Positions 1 through 6,027 of a stretch of DNA of 8,651 nucleotides are shown here, piece by piece (position 1 is the first letter of the stretch; every line of letters starts with the position of its first letter). A program made the translations under genes and the position numbers. The notes under the pieces were generated by a model. The model was not told the DNA's origin and did no database searches. It saw nothing but the letters and a program-made list of their open reading frames with translations. The stretch comes from Firmicutes bacterium UBA1535 (GTDB lineage Bacteria > Bacillota > Clostridia > Tissierellales > Sedimentibacteraceae), in assembly GCA_002323775.1 (NCBI GenBank), contig DCPV01000011.1, positions 5,429 through 14,079 of the forward strand. The letters run 5' to 3'.

Positions 1-31
1 AGTCCTCAATTGCATTTTCGCTATTTAAGAA

Positions 32-1240
32 CTATTTAGTGTGTTGTCCTACCATTGGTCCATTTTTTTTATCAGCTATAAGACTGTATATAAATTTTAC
101 ATCTTTCCCGCTAAGAGCTTTACTGTCATTTATTTTATCATAAATCCTTTTTCTAACTACATCGATACCGCCATTATCAACATTATGTAGCATAATCATT
201 ATATTGCTTTGATTCCAAAAGGTAAATACGTCTCCTCTCCTGAGGCTCGATTTAAGAATTTCAGATATCTCTTTTGATTTTTTGTTATTGTTATTCATTA
301 TATCCATTATGCAAAGATAATCATTTTGATTATATCTTAATGCTTTTCTTTTTTGCACATTCAGCAGGAATTTGAATGAGTCAATATTGCATTGTACAGG
401 CCCTTGTGCAGTTTCAGTGTCCAGTATGTCATTAATGCTATTAAAATCAACATTGTTATTTTCTGAAGAAAAGCTCTGTATTTTATTTAACATTTCTTTA
501 AAAGATGAAGATGGTTCAGCATTCAACTCTTTTTTTAGCATTTTAAGAGAATACTCATAGTGATTTAGGGCATTCTTCTGTTGTCCTTGGTGTAGCATTG
601 CTTCCATTAAATATATATTTATGCTCTCCTCATAAGGCTCTATAAGCAATGCTTGTTCACACAATGCTATGATATTTTCTGTTTTATCTCTTTCATTTAA
701 TAGGCTAACAAGTCTTTTAATTGTACGCAGATACAGTCTTTGATAGTAGTTTCTCGTGGAAACAAGCCAGACCTCATATGCCATATCCGAGAGATAGAGA
801 CCTTTATAGAGATTTATAGCTTTGTAATAAAAATCAATTGCTGCTTCCGGCTCATATTCAATGCTTTTATCACCTTGATTTATAAGCGTTTCAAACTCAT
901 CAACATCAATTTCAACATCTTCTCCTAAATCAAGGCAATAATATCCATTTGTAAAATTAATTGCCAAACATTTAGATTCATCAATATCATCAGGTAAAAA
1001 AGACCTTATATTTTTTCTTAGTCTGAATATTTGTGTTCTGAGCATATTTTTTGGATCATCAGATTCGCTCTCAGAAAAAAGATTGTCCATAATCATTTCA
1101 GGCAAAAGCTTTTTATTCCTAAACGTAATAAAATATTCAAACAATTTATTCAGTTTATATGAGCGACCTGATTGGCTAAGTATTGATTGTCCGTCTAGCT
1201 TTATGTCAAATCCACCTAGCGTGCTTATGCTTAACATCAT
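32..1240 (-). CDS. SARP/BTAD-family transcriptional regulator with degenerate GGDEF-like C-terminus
   Basis: Predicted cytoplasmic DNA-binding regulator of about 402 aa. The N-terminus (LGGFDIKLDG, then an OmpR-like winged helix to about residue 100) and a following helical TPR-like region (about 110-255, starting near EIDVDEFE and including LCEQALLIEPYEES) match the layout of SARP/BTAD proteins. The last 110 or so residues contain SLRRGDVFTFW and IMIMLHNVD, which resemble a GGDEF fold without the GGDEF signature, so cyclic-di-GMP synthesis is not expected. An upstream in-frame ATG at 1306 would add 22 residues. I chose the ATG at 1240 because GGAGG lies 5 nt before it and because the conserved fold begins directly after it; the ATG at 1237 is equally possible. 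The gene has its own promoter. Its targets are unknown, and control of the neighbouring surface genes is only a guess from proximity. Confidence 0.82.
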   Translation of the reverse strand: MMLSISTLGGFDIKLDGQSILSQSGRSYKLNKLFEYFITFRNKKLLPEMIMDNLFSESESDDPKNMLRTQIFRLRKNIRSFLPDDIDESKCLAINFTNGYYCLDLGEDVEIDVDEFETLINQGDKSIEYEPEAAIDFYYKAINLYKGLYLSDMAYEVWLVSTRNYYQRLYLRTIKRLVSLLNERDKTENIIALCEQALLIEPYEESINIYLMEAMLHQGQQKNALNHYEYSLKMLKKELNAEPSSSFKEMLNKIQSFSSENNNVDFNSINDILDTETAQGPVQCNIDSFKFLLNVQKRKALRYNQNDYLCIMDIMNNNNKKSKEISEILKSSLRRGDVFTFWNQSNIMIMLHNVDNGGIDVVRKRIYDKINDSKALSGKDVKFIYSLIADKKNGPMVGQHTK

Positions 1241-1245
1241 ATGAG

Positions 1246-1250
1246 CCTCC
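1246..1250 (-). promoter_or_regulatory. Ribosome binding site that sets the regulator start
   Basis: On the minus strand GGAGG precedes ATGATG with 5 or 8 nt of spacing. It supports a start at 1240 or 1237 over the longer reading frame from 1306. That upstream ATG has no such site and lies only about 8 nt from the predicted transcription start. Confidence 0.8.
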
Positions 1251-1320
1251 ATAAAAAATCCACTTAATATTACTATTATATATTCATTATTAATTTTTAT
1301 CAACAATTTTTTACGTAGTT

Positions 1321-1349
1321 TTTATAAAAATTCGATAAAAAATTGTCAA
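1321..1349 (-). promoter_or_regulatory. Sigma-A-type promoter of the SARP-like regulator
   Basis: Read on the minus strand, a perfect TTGACA (1349-1344) is followed after 17 bp by TATAAA (1326-1321). Transcription would start near 1314, giving a leader of about 74 nt. The near-consensus -35 and optimal spacing predict a strong constitutive promoter unless it is repressed. Confidence 0.75.
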
Positions 1350-1369
1350 ATCAATGCTTTACATCTCAT

Positions 1370-1433
1370 AAAAACAAAAAAACGCTTCTCTTTTTGCTTA
1401 TTATCTTCTTTGATAAAAGACAAGAGAAACGTT
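1370..1433 (-). terminator. Intrinsic terminator of the transglutaminase-like gene
   Basis: Arms AACGCTTCTCTT (1381-1392) and AAGAGAAACGTT (1422-1433) pair over 12 positions with one mismatch. The loop can pair further through TTATC and GATAA. On the minus strand the hairpin is followed by a T-rich run (TTTTTTGTTTT, 1380-1370). It lies 20 nt past the stop codon of the transglutaminase-like gene and separates it from the regulator. Confidence 0.8.
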
Positions 1434-1452
1434 CCATTATTTTTAATCAATT

Positions 1453-2247
1453 TTAATACTCATATACCTTTTTAAATCCGTCAGCTTTTTTCTTCATTTC
1501 TACAGTTTTTTTGCTTTGTATCTGTATATCGTAAGTTGAATCTATAACTACCCATTCTTTTTTGTCTTTATCATATACTTCGTTCCAAGCATGATAGCCT
1601 TCTGCATAGTCCGGTGCATATCCCTTAATCAGCTTAGCAGGTATGCCCTGAGCTCTTAACATTGAAGCGTATAGTGACGAAAAGTCGTAGCATATACCGG
1701 TTTTATCTTTGAGTGTCGTATCGGGTGTTGGCAAGTATGTTGTAGGTAGCTTTGCTAGCTTATCAAAATCATATTTATTCTCTTTTAACATGAAATTCCA
1801 CAAAACTTTTGCTTTTTCCTCTAGGCTTTTTATATCCTTAGTTAATTCAGCAGCCTTCTCAACTGTTTTTGGATTGAATTCCCAATTTATATTTTGAGTT
1901 GAGCCAAGATAAACAATATTTTGATCATCTAGCTTTAAGTCAATTTTAAGACTTTCAACAAGCTTGTATGAATTACCTGTTGTGTTTTCGTATAGGTTTA
2001 CCTTATAAGCACCATTGCCCATTTGAAGTGGATAATATTCTTTTTTTCCTTCTCCATTCAAATTATATGTATAAGTTTGTTTATCGAAAGTAATTTGTAC
2101 TTTTAATTTAGATTTTGATTTATACGCAATTCCAACTGTACCCTTGTCCAATTTTTCTTTATCAAAGATACTGTCCGCATACACTGTACTTGCACTTAAT
2201 ACAATTATTGCAAATATTACTAAAAAGCTTAATATACTCTTTTTCAT
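1453..2247 (-). CDS. Secreted transglutaminase-like (papain-fold) protein
   Basis: A 264-aa exported protein with a Sec signal peptide: MKK, then a hydrophobic stretch at about 5-20, with likely cleavage near VYA-DS at 24-25. The mature N-terminal half (about 28-125) looks beta-rich and is unassigned. Residues 130-240 form a transglutaminase-like core with the triad Cys186 (TGICYDFSSL), His219 (GYHAWNEV) and Asp236 (VVIDSTYD). All three residues are present, so an active thiol enzyme is plausible. Bacterial members of this superfamily are often proteases or amidases rather than crosslinkers, and the substrate cannot be read from sequence. The start is supported by AAGGAGGG 5 nt upstream. It is transcribed divergently from the sortase/pilus-like operon from an overlapping promoter, which suggests a linked role at the cell surface. 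Confidence 0.88.
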   Translation of the reverse strand: MKKSILSFLVIFAIIVLSASTVYADSIFDKEKLDKGTVGIAYKSKSKLKVQITFDKQTYTYNLNGEGKKEYYPLQMGNGAYKVNLYENTTGNSYKLVESLKIDLKLDDQNIVYLGSTQNINWEFNPKTVEKAAELTKDIKSLEEKAKVLWNFMLKENKYDFDKLAKLPTTYLPTPDTTLKDKTGICYDFSSLYASMLRAQGIPAKLIKGYAPDYAEGYHAWNEVYDKDKKEWVVIDSTYDIQIQSKKTVEMKKKADGFKKVYEY

Positions 2248-2326
2248 CTTGTCCCTCCTTGTATCTTCAAAATTTCTACTTTAATAACTAACAATTAACA
2301 TTTTCCTCAAGAATTCTACAAAATAC

Positions 2327-2355
2327 TTGATAATAATTGTTTATTTTAGTATAAT
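2327..2355 (+). promoter_or_regulatory. Promoter of the sortase/pilus-like operon
   Basis: TTGATA (2327-2332), a 17-bp spacer and a perfect TATAAT (2350-2355) give a strong predicted sigma-A promoter. Transcription would start near 2362, leaving a leader of about 120 nt before the sortase. The -10 shares bases 2350-2353 with the divergent transglutaminase promoter, so occupancy by polymerase should be mutually exclusive. Confidence 0.7.
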
Positions 2356-2376
2356 ATATTTAGTAAAAAATGTAAA
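2348..2376 (-). promoter_or_regulatory. Promoter of the transglutaminase-like gene
   Basis: On the minus strand TTTACA (2376-2371), a 17-bp spacer and TATACT (2353-2348) give a good sigma-A-type promoter. The predicted start is near 2341 and the leader is about 93 nt. Its -10 overlaps that of the oppositely directed promoter at 2327-2355. Confidence 0.7.
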
Positions 2377-2400
2377 GCTAAATTTATGTTACATAAAAAT

Positions 2401-2427
2401 GTTTTTTAGGAAAAAAACCTAAAAAAC
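2401..2427. repeat. Perfect 10-bp inverted repeat in the divergent intergenic region
   Basis: GTTTTTTAGG (2401-2410) and CCTAAAAAAC (2418-2427) are exact inverted copies around seven A residues. The repeat lies in the predicted leader of the sortase operon and upstream of the transglutaminase -35. No T-run follows on the plus strand, so it is not a typical intrinsic terminator. It may be an operator or an RNA hairpin; which one cannot be told from sequence. Confidence 0.6.
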
Positions 2428-2446
2428 TGATGAATAATGGAAGTGT

Positions 2447-2485
2447 ATGCACTGATATTTCATAGAATGTTGTAAGTCAGTGTAT
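2447..2485 (+). repeat. Inverted repeat overlapping the first sortase start codon
   Basis: ATGCACTGA (2447-2455) can pair with TCAGTGTAT (2477-2485) with one G-U pair and a 21-nt loop. The 3' arm includes the first two bases of the ATG at 2484. The octamer AGTGTATG also occurs twice, at 2442-2449 and 2479-2486. If formed in mRNA, the hairpin could limit initiation at the first ATG. Confidence 0.45.
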
Positions 2486-3197
2486 GAGAATGATTATGAA
2501 AAAGAAATTATCCACATTTTTAGTTATTATTGGCATTTTGTTAATTTCAGTACCCTTTGCAAGTGAGTTTTATATTAAATATAAGCAGGAAAAATTGTAT
2601 AGAGAAATGCTAGATAGAATTGAAAAAAACACAAACAATGGACAAAATGATAAAGATACATCAAACAGTAATAATGTAGGCACTGATGACCCAATTGTTG
2701 ACATTATGGATGAAAATTTTAGTGAAGCAATAATTCAAGTTGAAGATAAAGAAGATAAAAAGGAAGAAAAGAAGAAGCCTGATTTGAATGTCATAGGGCG
2801 TATCGAAATTACTAGACTTGGTATAGATTTGATAATACTGGAAGGCTCATCACAATATGTTCTCATGTATGGAGCCGGGCATATGGACAAAACAGCCTAT
2901 CCGGGAGAAACAGGAAACTTTGTTTTGGCAGGACATAGAGGTTATGCCGGTGCTACGTTTTTTTACAGATTGCATAAGCTTAAAGTTGATGATGTGATAA
3001 AAATTACCTATGGTGACAAGGTGTACAATTACATTGTTAACGATAGTTTCAAGGTTTTGCCTACAGATTTATCTGTGCTTAAGCAACCGAAAGATAAAAA
3101 GGAACTTACATTAATAACCTGCGACCCGCCTGTCTCAGGTACTCATCGTATTATTATAAAGGCTCAGCTTGTAGAGGATGAGGATAAAAAAGAATAA
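2484..3197 (+). CDS. Class D-like sortase
   Basis: Membrane-anchored cysteine transpeptidase of up to 237 aa, expected to cut a C-terminal sorting motif and attach surface proteins to the wall or to other subunits. An N-terminal membrane anchor (about 9-28) is followed by a long charged, low-complexity linker rich in Asp, Glu, Lys and Asn (about 40-100), then the sortase barrel (about 102-232). Catalytic residues are His151 (LAGHRGY), Cys213 (TLITCDPP) and Arg222 (GTHRIII). TLITC and the compact domain favour class D over class B; class E is less likely. The start is uncertain: ATGs at 2484, 2490 and 2496 are all possible, none with a good Shine-Dalgarno, and MKKKLS at 2496 looks most like a normal N-terminus. 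It is first in the pilus-like operon, 51 bp before the GspF gene. No LPXTG-type substrate is encoded in this window. Confidence 0.88.
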   Translation: MRMIMKKKLSTFLVIIGILLISVPFASEFYIKYKQEKLYREMLDRIEKNTNNGQNDKDTSNSNNVGTDDPIVDIMDENFSEAIIQVEDKEDKKEEKKKPDLNVIGRIEITRLGIDLIILEGSSQYVLMYGAGHMDKTAYPGETGNFVLAGHRGYAGATFFYRLHKLKVDDVIKITYGDKVYNYIVNDSFKVLPTDLSVLKQPKDKKELTLITCDPPVSGTHRIIIKAQLVEDEDKKE

Positions 3198-3248
3198 TCT
3201 ATATGGTTTTTAAAATTAGTGTTATAAACAGTAAATTGGAGGAACTTT

Positions 3249-4304
3249 ATGTCAAAAGCAATTAATAAATCAAAAAACACATTTTCTTCTAAAGAGCTAT
3301 CTCTTTTTTGCGAGCAAGTAGCAATGCTAATTGATTCAGGAATCCTGCTGCACGATGGAATAAAAATGTTATCAGAAAAAAGTGATGATATTAAAATAAA
3401 AAAAGTATTTCAGTCTGTTGCCGACGAGCTATTGGCAAATGGCTCACTTGAAAAAGCTCTTAAAAAAACTGGTCAATTCCCTGATTATATGATTTATTTA
3501 ATCTCAATAGGTACGGAAACCGGAACACTTGATAAGACTATGCGTTCATTAGCATATTACTATGATAGGCAAGACAGTATAAAAGAAAATATAAAAAGCG
3601 CTGTTCTATACCCTTTTATACTGATTACTACAATGACAGCTATCCTACTATTTTTATCAATCAAAGTACTGCCAATATTTAAGACAATTCTTAATAGCTT
3701 AGGTGCTAATTTATCAAGCATAGCTCAGATTATAATGTCAGCCGGAAACTTTATTAGTAGATTTTCAACAGTGTTTGCAGCCATTATATTGTTAATACTT
3801 GTTTGCATAATTTATTTTACTAAATCAAATAAAGGTAAGACAAGCTTGATGAATTTCGTTTGGCAATTAAAGCTATTTGAAACACTCTCTTTGTCAATTT
3901 TTACAGCTTCAATGTCTACCACTTTATCAAGTGGAAATAATATAGACAAGGCATTTGAGCTATCTTCAGCTGGTATAGTTAATAAAAAACTTAAAATTAA
4001 AATAAATGAATGTATAAAGCTAATGAACACTGAGCATCTGTCATTTGCTGATGCTATGGAAAAATCCAAATTATTTACAGGTATACCACTAAGCGTTTTA
4101 AAATTTAGCATAAGCATTGGAAACTTAGATTCTTCAATGAAATATGTTTCTGATATGTTTAATGATGAGTTTGAAGCTAAGCTTATTAGAAAGATTTCAA
4201 TCATCGAACCAATATCCGTTGCAATTTTATCCATTTTAATAGGAACTGTTTTAATTTCTGTAATGCTCCCACTTCTTAGTGTTATGTCAATCATTGGAGC
4301 ATAG
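3249..4304 (+). CDS. GspF/PilC-family inner-membrane platform protein
   Basis: A 351-aa polytopic membrane protein of the type II secretion/type IV pilus platform family, which sits in the membrane and couples the cytoplasmic ATPase to pilin movement. Two T2SSF-like helical domains are visible: about 14-115 (with SGILLHDGIKML and GTETGTLDKTM) and about 205-315 (with the weaker second copy GNLDSSM). Membrane segments lie near 118-142, 172-192 and 318-346. The C-terminus, with EPISVAILSILIG, is typical of the family. It is somewhat shorter than the roughly 400 aa of classical PilC because the cytoplasmic N-terminus is short. GGAGG lies 6 nt before the ATG. The position between the sortase and the pilin-like genes, with PilT at the end of the operon, supports a pilus-like or pseudopilus machine. 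Confidence 0.9.
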   Translation: MSKAINKSKNTFSSKELSLFCEQVAMLIDSGILLHDGIKMLSEKSDDIKIKKVFQSVADELLANGSLEKALKKTGQFPDYMIYLISIGTETGTLDKTMRSLAYYYDRQDSIKENIKSAVLYPFILITTMTAILLFLSIKVLPIFKTILNSLGANLSSIAQIIMSAGNFISRFSTVFAAIILLILVCIIYFTKSNKGKTSLMNFVWQLKLFETLSLSIFTASMSTTLSSGNNIDKAFELSSAGIVNKKLKIKINECIKLMNTEHLSFADAMEKSKLFTGIPLSVLKFSISIGNLDSSMKYVSDMFNDEFEAKLIRKISIIEPISVAILSILIGTVLISVMLPLLSVMSIIGA

Positions 4305-4325
4305 AGAGAAAGGAATTTTATTGTT

Positions 4326-4628
4326 ATGAAAAATAAAATATTTCTTCCAATTATTATATTTATTAGTTTTTTTCTATTTTTAGTTATTGTAACTGCAAAT
4401 ATATCAAAAACCTCTATGAAAGAGTCCAAAAAAAACTTAGAGCTTGCTGTTCGCCGAGCAGTTGTAGAATGTTATGCTATAGAGGGCATGTATCCTCCGA
4501 GCATAGAATATTTGGAGAAAAATTATGGCTTGATGATAGATCATAAAAATTATATTGTTCATTATGAGGTTTTTGCATCTAACATTTTACCTACTATAAA
4601 TATTATTTCATTGAATGATGAAGGGTAA
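4326..4628 (+). CDS. Small pilin-like single-pass membrane protein, 100 aa
   Basis: A 100-aa protein with one N-terminal membrane helix (about 5-24) and a short extracytoplasmic domain. The domain begins with a helix containing LAVRRAVVECYAIEG, then YPPSIEYLEKNYG, then a short beta-rich end. The long helix running out of the membrane, followed by a small domain, is pilin-like, and the YPPSIEYL segment recalls small pilin-like proteins of clostridial pilus clusters as I remember them. There is no Gly/Ala-FTLIE prepilin site. The single cysteine (in ECYAI) has no partner for an internal disulfide. AAAGGA lies 11 nt before the ATG, and the gene starts 21 bp after the platform gene. A structural subunit is the best guess; no defined function is known to me. 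Confidence 0.7.
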   Translation: MKNKIFLPIIIFISFFLFLVIVTANISKTSMKESKKNLELAVRRAVVECYAIEGMYPPSIEYLEKNYGLMIDHKNYIVHYEVFASNILPTINIISLNDEG

Positions 4629-4648
4629 AAGAGGAGGAAATATATCAT

Positions 4649-5137
4649 ATGATAAAAATATCAAAGGAAAACAAAGCATTTGATACTATTTTTATTTTAA
4701 TTTTATTATCTATATTTGCTTTTACAGTCTTACTCTCAGTAATATTTTCTGCGAGTGCATATAAAAGCATCCATGAAAAATCAAATAAAAATTTTAACCA
4801 GATAAGCCCTCTATCCTATATTGCATCTAAAGTAAGACAATCCGATGTCTCTGACGCAGTAAGAATTGAAGAAAAAGAGGGAACAAAAGCCTTAGTTATA
4901 AAAACCTTTGGCGATAACGAAGTATATGAAACATGGATATATAATTATGATGGATATATATATGAGATATATGTAGATGAAAATACTGATTTTTCATTAT
5001 CCGATGGAACTGCTATATATGAAAATGAAAAAATAAAATTTTCTATTGATGATAATAAATCCTTGACTATATATAATTATGGAATAAGTGAAGAACCTAT
5101 GAAATTAACACTGTCATTTAGAAGCTCTGCAAATTAA
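4649..5137 (+). CDS. DUF4860-like pilin-like membrane protein
   Basis: A 162-aa protein with an N-terminal membrane helix (about 12-35) and an extracytoplasmic domain with alternating polar and hydrophobic strands. The pattern SYIASKVRQSD, then a strand ending TKALVIK, then YETWIYNYDGYIYEIY, resembles the DUF4860 family of Firmicutes, assigned from memory. The helix starts with KAFDTIFIL, so there is an Asp but no Glu at +5 after a plausible cleavage point, and no canonical prepilin signal. GAGGAGG lies 11 nt before the ATG. Its place in the operon suggests a minor pilin or pseudopilin. Alternative starts are unlikely given the ribosome binding site. Confidence 0.75.
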   Translation: MIKISKENKAFDTIFILILLSIFAFTVLLSVIFSASAYKSIHEKSNKNFNQISPLSYIASKVRQSDVSDAVRIEEKEGTKALVIKTFGDNEVYETWIYNYDGYIYEIYVDENTDFSLSDGTAIYENEKIKFSIDDNKSLTIYNYGISEEPMKLTLSFRSSAN

Positions 5138-5158
5138 AAGAAAGGAATGTGAAGTATA

Positions 5159-5584
5159 ATGATTAAGAACAAAAAGAATATATCACGTGCTAACCTCTTT
5201 CTTATAGAATTAATTATTATTATAACATTTTTTATTGTTTCACTCACCATTACTATGCACATCTTTTCTAAAGCAAATTCTCTTTCTGTTGATAGCTCAG
5301 CACTAAATGGTGCGGCAATTACCATGCAGACAAACGCCGAGCAGTACAAGCTTATGTCTTATAATGATTTTAATGCAGGTACTCAGGCTTTATATTATGA
5401 TAAAAATTGGCAAAGCAGTAAAAAGGAAAATGGCTACTATGTGATTACTGTAGAAATATCCTTAGAGAACAAGAATAATAGCGTTATCGCTACCTTTAAT
5501 CAAAATGCTAAATTTGTGAGTAATAATAAGCAAATTTTTAATTTAGAAACAAAAAAGTTTTTTAAAAAGGATATTGGTAATTAG
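5159..5584 (+). CDS. Pseudopilin-like protein with degenerate prepilin signal
   Basis: A 141-aa protein with a positively charged N-terminus (MIKNKKNISRAN), a membrane helix at about 13-35 and a small extracytoplasmic domain. The segment LFLIELIIII is close to the N-terminal core of type IV prepilins (FTLIELLIV). If cut between Asn12 and Leu13, Glu17 would be the conserved Glu at +5, but the usual Gly or Ala at -1 is Asn. Of the four small proteins this is the most convincing pilin relative. The domain includes a helix with TMQTNAEQY and a region with YYVITVEISLE. AAAGGA lies upstream of the ATG. The stop codon is one base from the start of the next gene, which suggests translational coupling. 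Confidence 0.75.
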   Translation: MIKNKKNISRANLFLIELIIIITFFIVSLTITMHIFSKANSLSVDSSALNGAAITMQTNAEQYKLMSYNDFNAGTQALYYDKNWQSSKKENGYYVITVEISLENKNNSVIATFNQNAKFVSNNKQIFNLETKKFFKKDIGN

Positions 5585-5585
5585 T

Positions 5586-5987
5586 ATGAAAAGTAAAATT
5601 AAAATGAGCTTTGGAATTGGTGCTCCATCAATATTGTTGATTTTTGTTTCACTTACCATCACAGTTTTATCTACTTTATCATTGCTTACGGCTAATTCAA
5701 GCTTTAAATTAGCAAAAAAATCATCTGATTATGTAAGTTCATACTATAAGGCTGACAGTATCGCAGAAGAATGGCTTTTTGAAACATATGAAAATTTAAA
5801 AAATGGGATAAAACTAGAAAATAATATTTTTGTAGTCCCTATCTCTGACACTCAGTCGTTAGAACTTATAATAGATATAGAAAATGATAATTTAAAAATT
5901 GTATCTCAAAAAATAATTTTTACTAAGGAATGGGATTATAGTGAGTTTGAAACACAATTTAATGATGTTATTACTAATCCTAATTAA
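5586..5987 (+). CDS. Pilin-like single-pass membrane protein, 133 aa
   Basis: A 133-aa protein with a short basic N-terminus, a membrane helix (about 13-36, with PSILLIFVSLTI) and an extracytoplasmic helix containing SSYYKADSIAEEWL, followed by a small beta-rich end. The layout is that of a minor pilin, and the YYKAD-type helix recalls proteins in clostridial pilus-like clusters. No Glu at +5 and no canonical cleavage site are seen. The start at 5586 follows the previous stop after one base. A TTG at 5574 would add four residues and overlap the upstream gene, but it sits only 3 nt after an AAAAAGG run, so ATG 5586 is preferred. No strong Shine-Dalgarno precedes it, so translation probably depends on the upstream gene. 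Confidence 0.7.
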   Translation: MKSKIKMSFGIGAPSILLIFVSLTITVLSTLSLLTANSSFKLAKKSSDYVSSYYKADSIAEEWLFETYENLKNGIKLENNIFVVPISDTQSLELIIDIENDNLKIVSQKIIFTKEWDYSEFETQFNDVITNPN

Positions 5988-6027
5988 AATTATATATCAT
6001 ATAATGATTTTGGAGGCTTTTTTATAG

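Noticed and set aside
372..928. Two 62-codon plus-strand open frames (372-560 and 740-928)
   Set aside because: Both lie antisense to the BTAD regulator, have no convincing ribosome binding site and show no recognisable domain.
1241..1306. N-terminal extension of the regulator from ATG 1306
   Set aside because: It has no Shine-Dalgarno, starts about 8 nt from the predicted transcription start, and the GGAGG before 1240 together with the conserved fold points to the shorter protein.
1709..1897. A 62-codon plus-strand open frame
   Set aside because: It is antisense to the transglutaminase core and has no supporting features.
3812..4429. A 205-codon open frame on the minus strand
   Set aside because: It lies antisense to the GspF-family gene and the next gene, whose products have clear family or membrane-protein features. 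It is a shadow of low-complexity A/T codons and has no family signature.
5134..5349. A 71-codon minus-strand open frame
   Set aside because: It is antisense to the 141-aa pseudopilin-like gene; its hydrophobic end merely mirrors that gene's membrane-helix codons.
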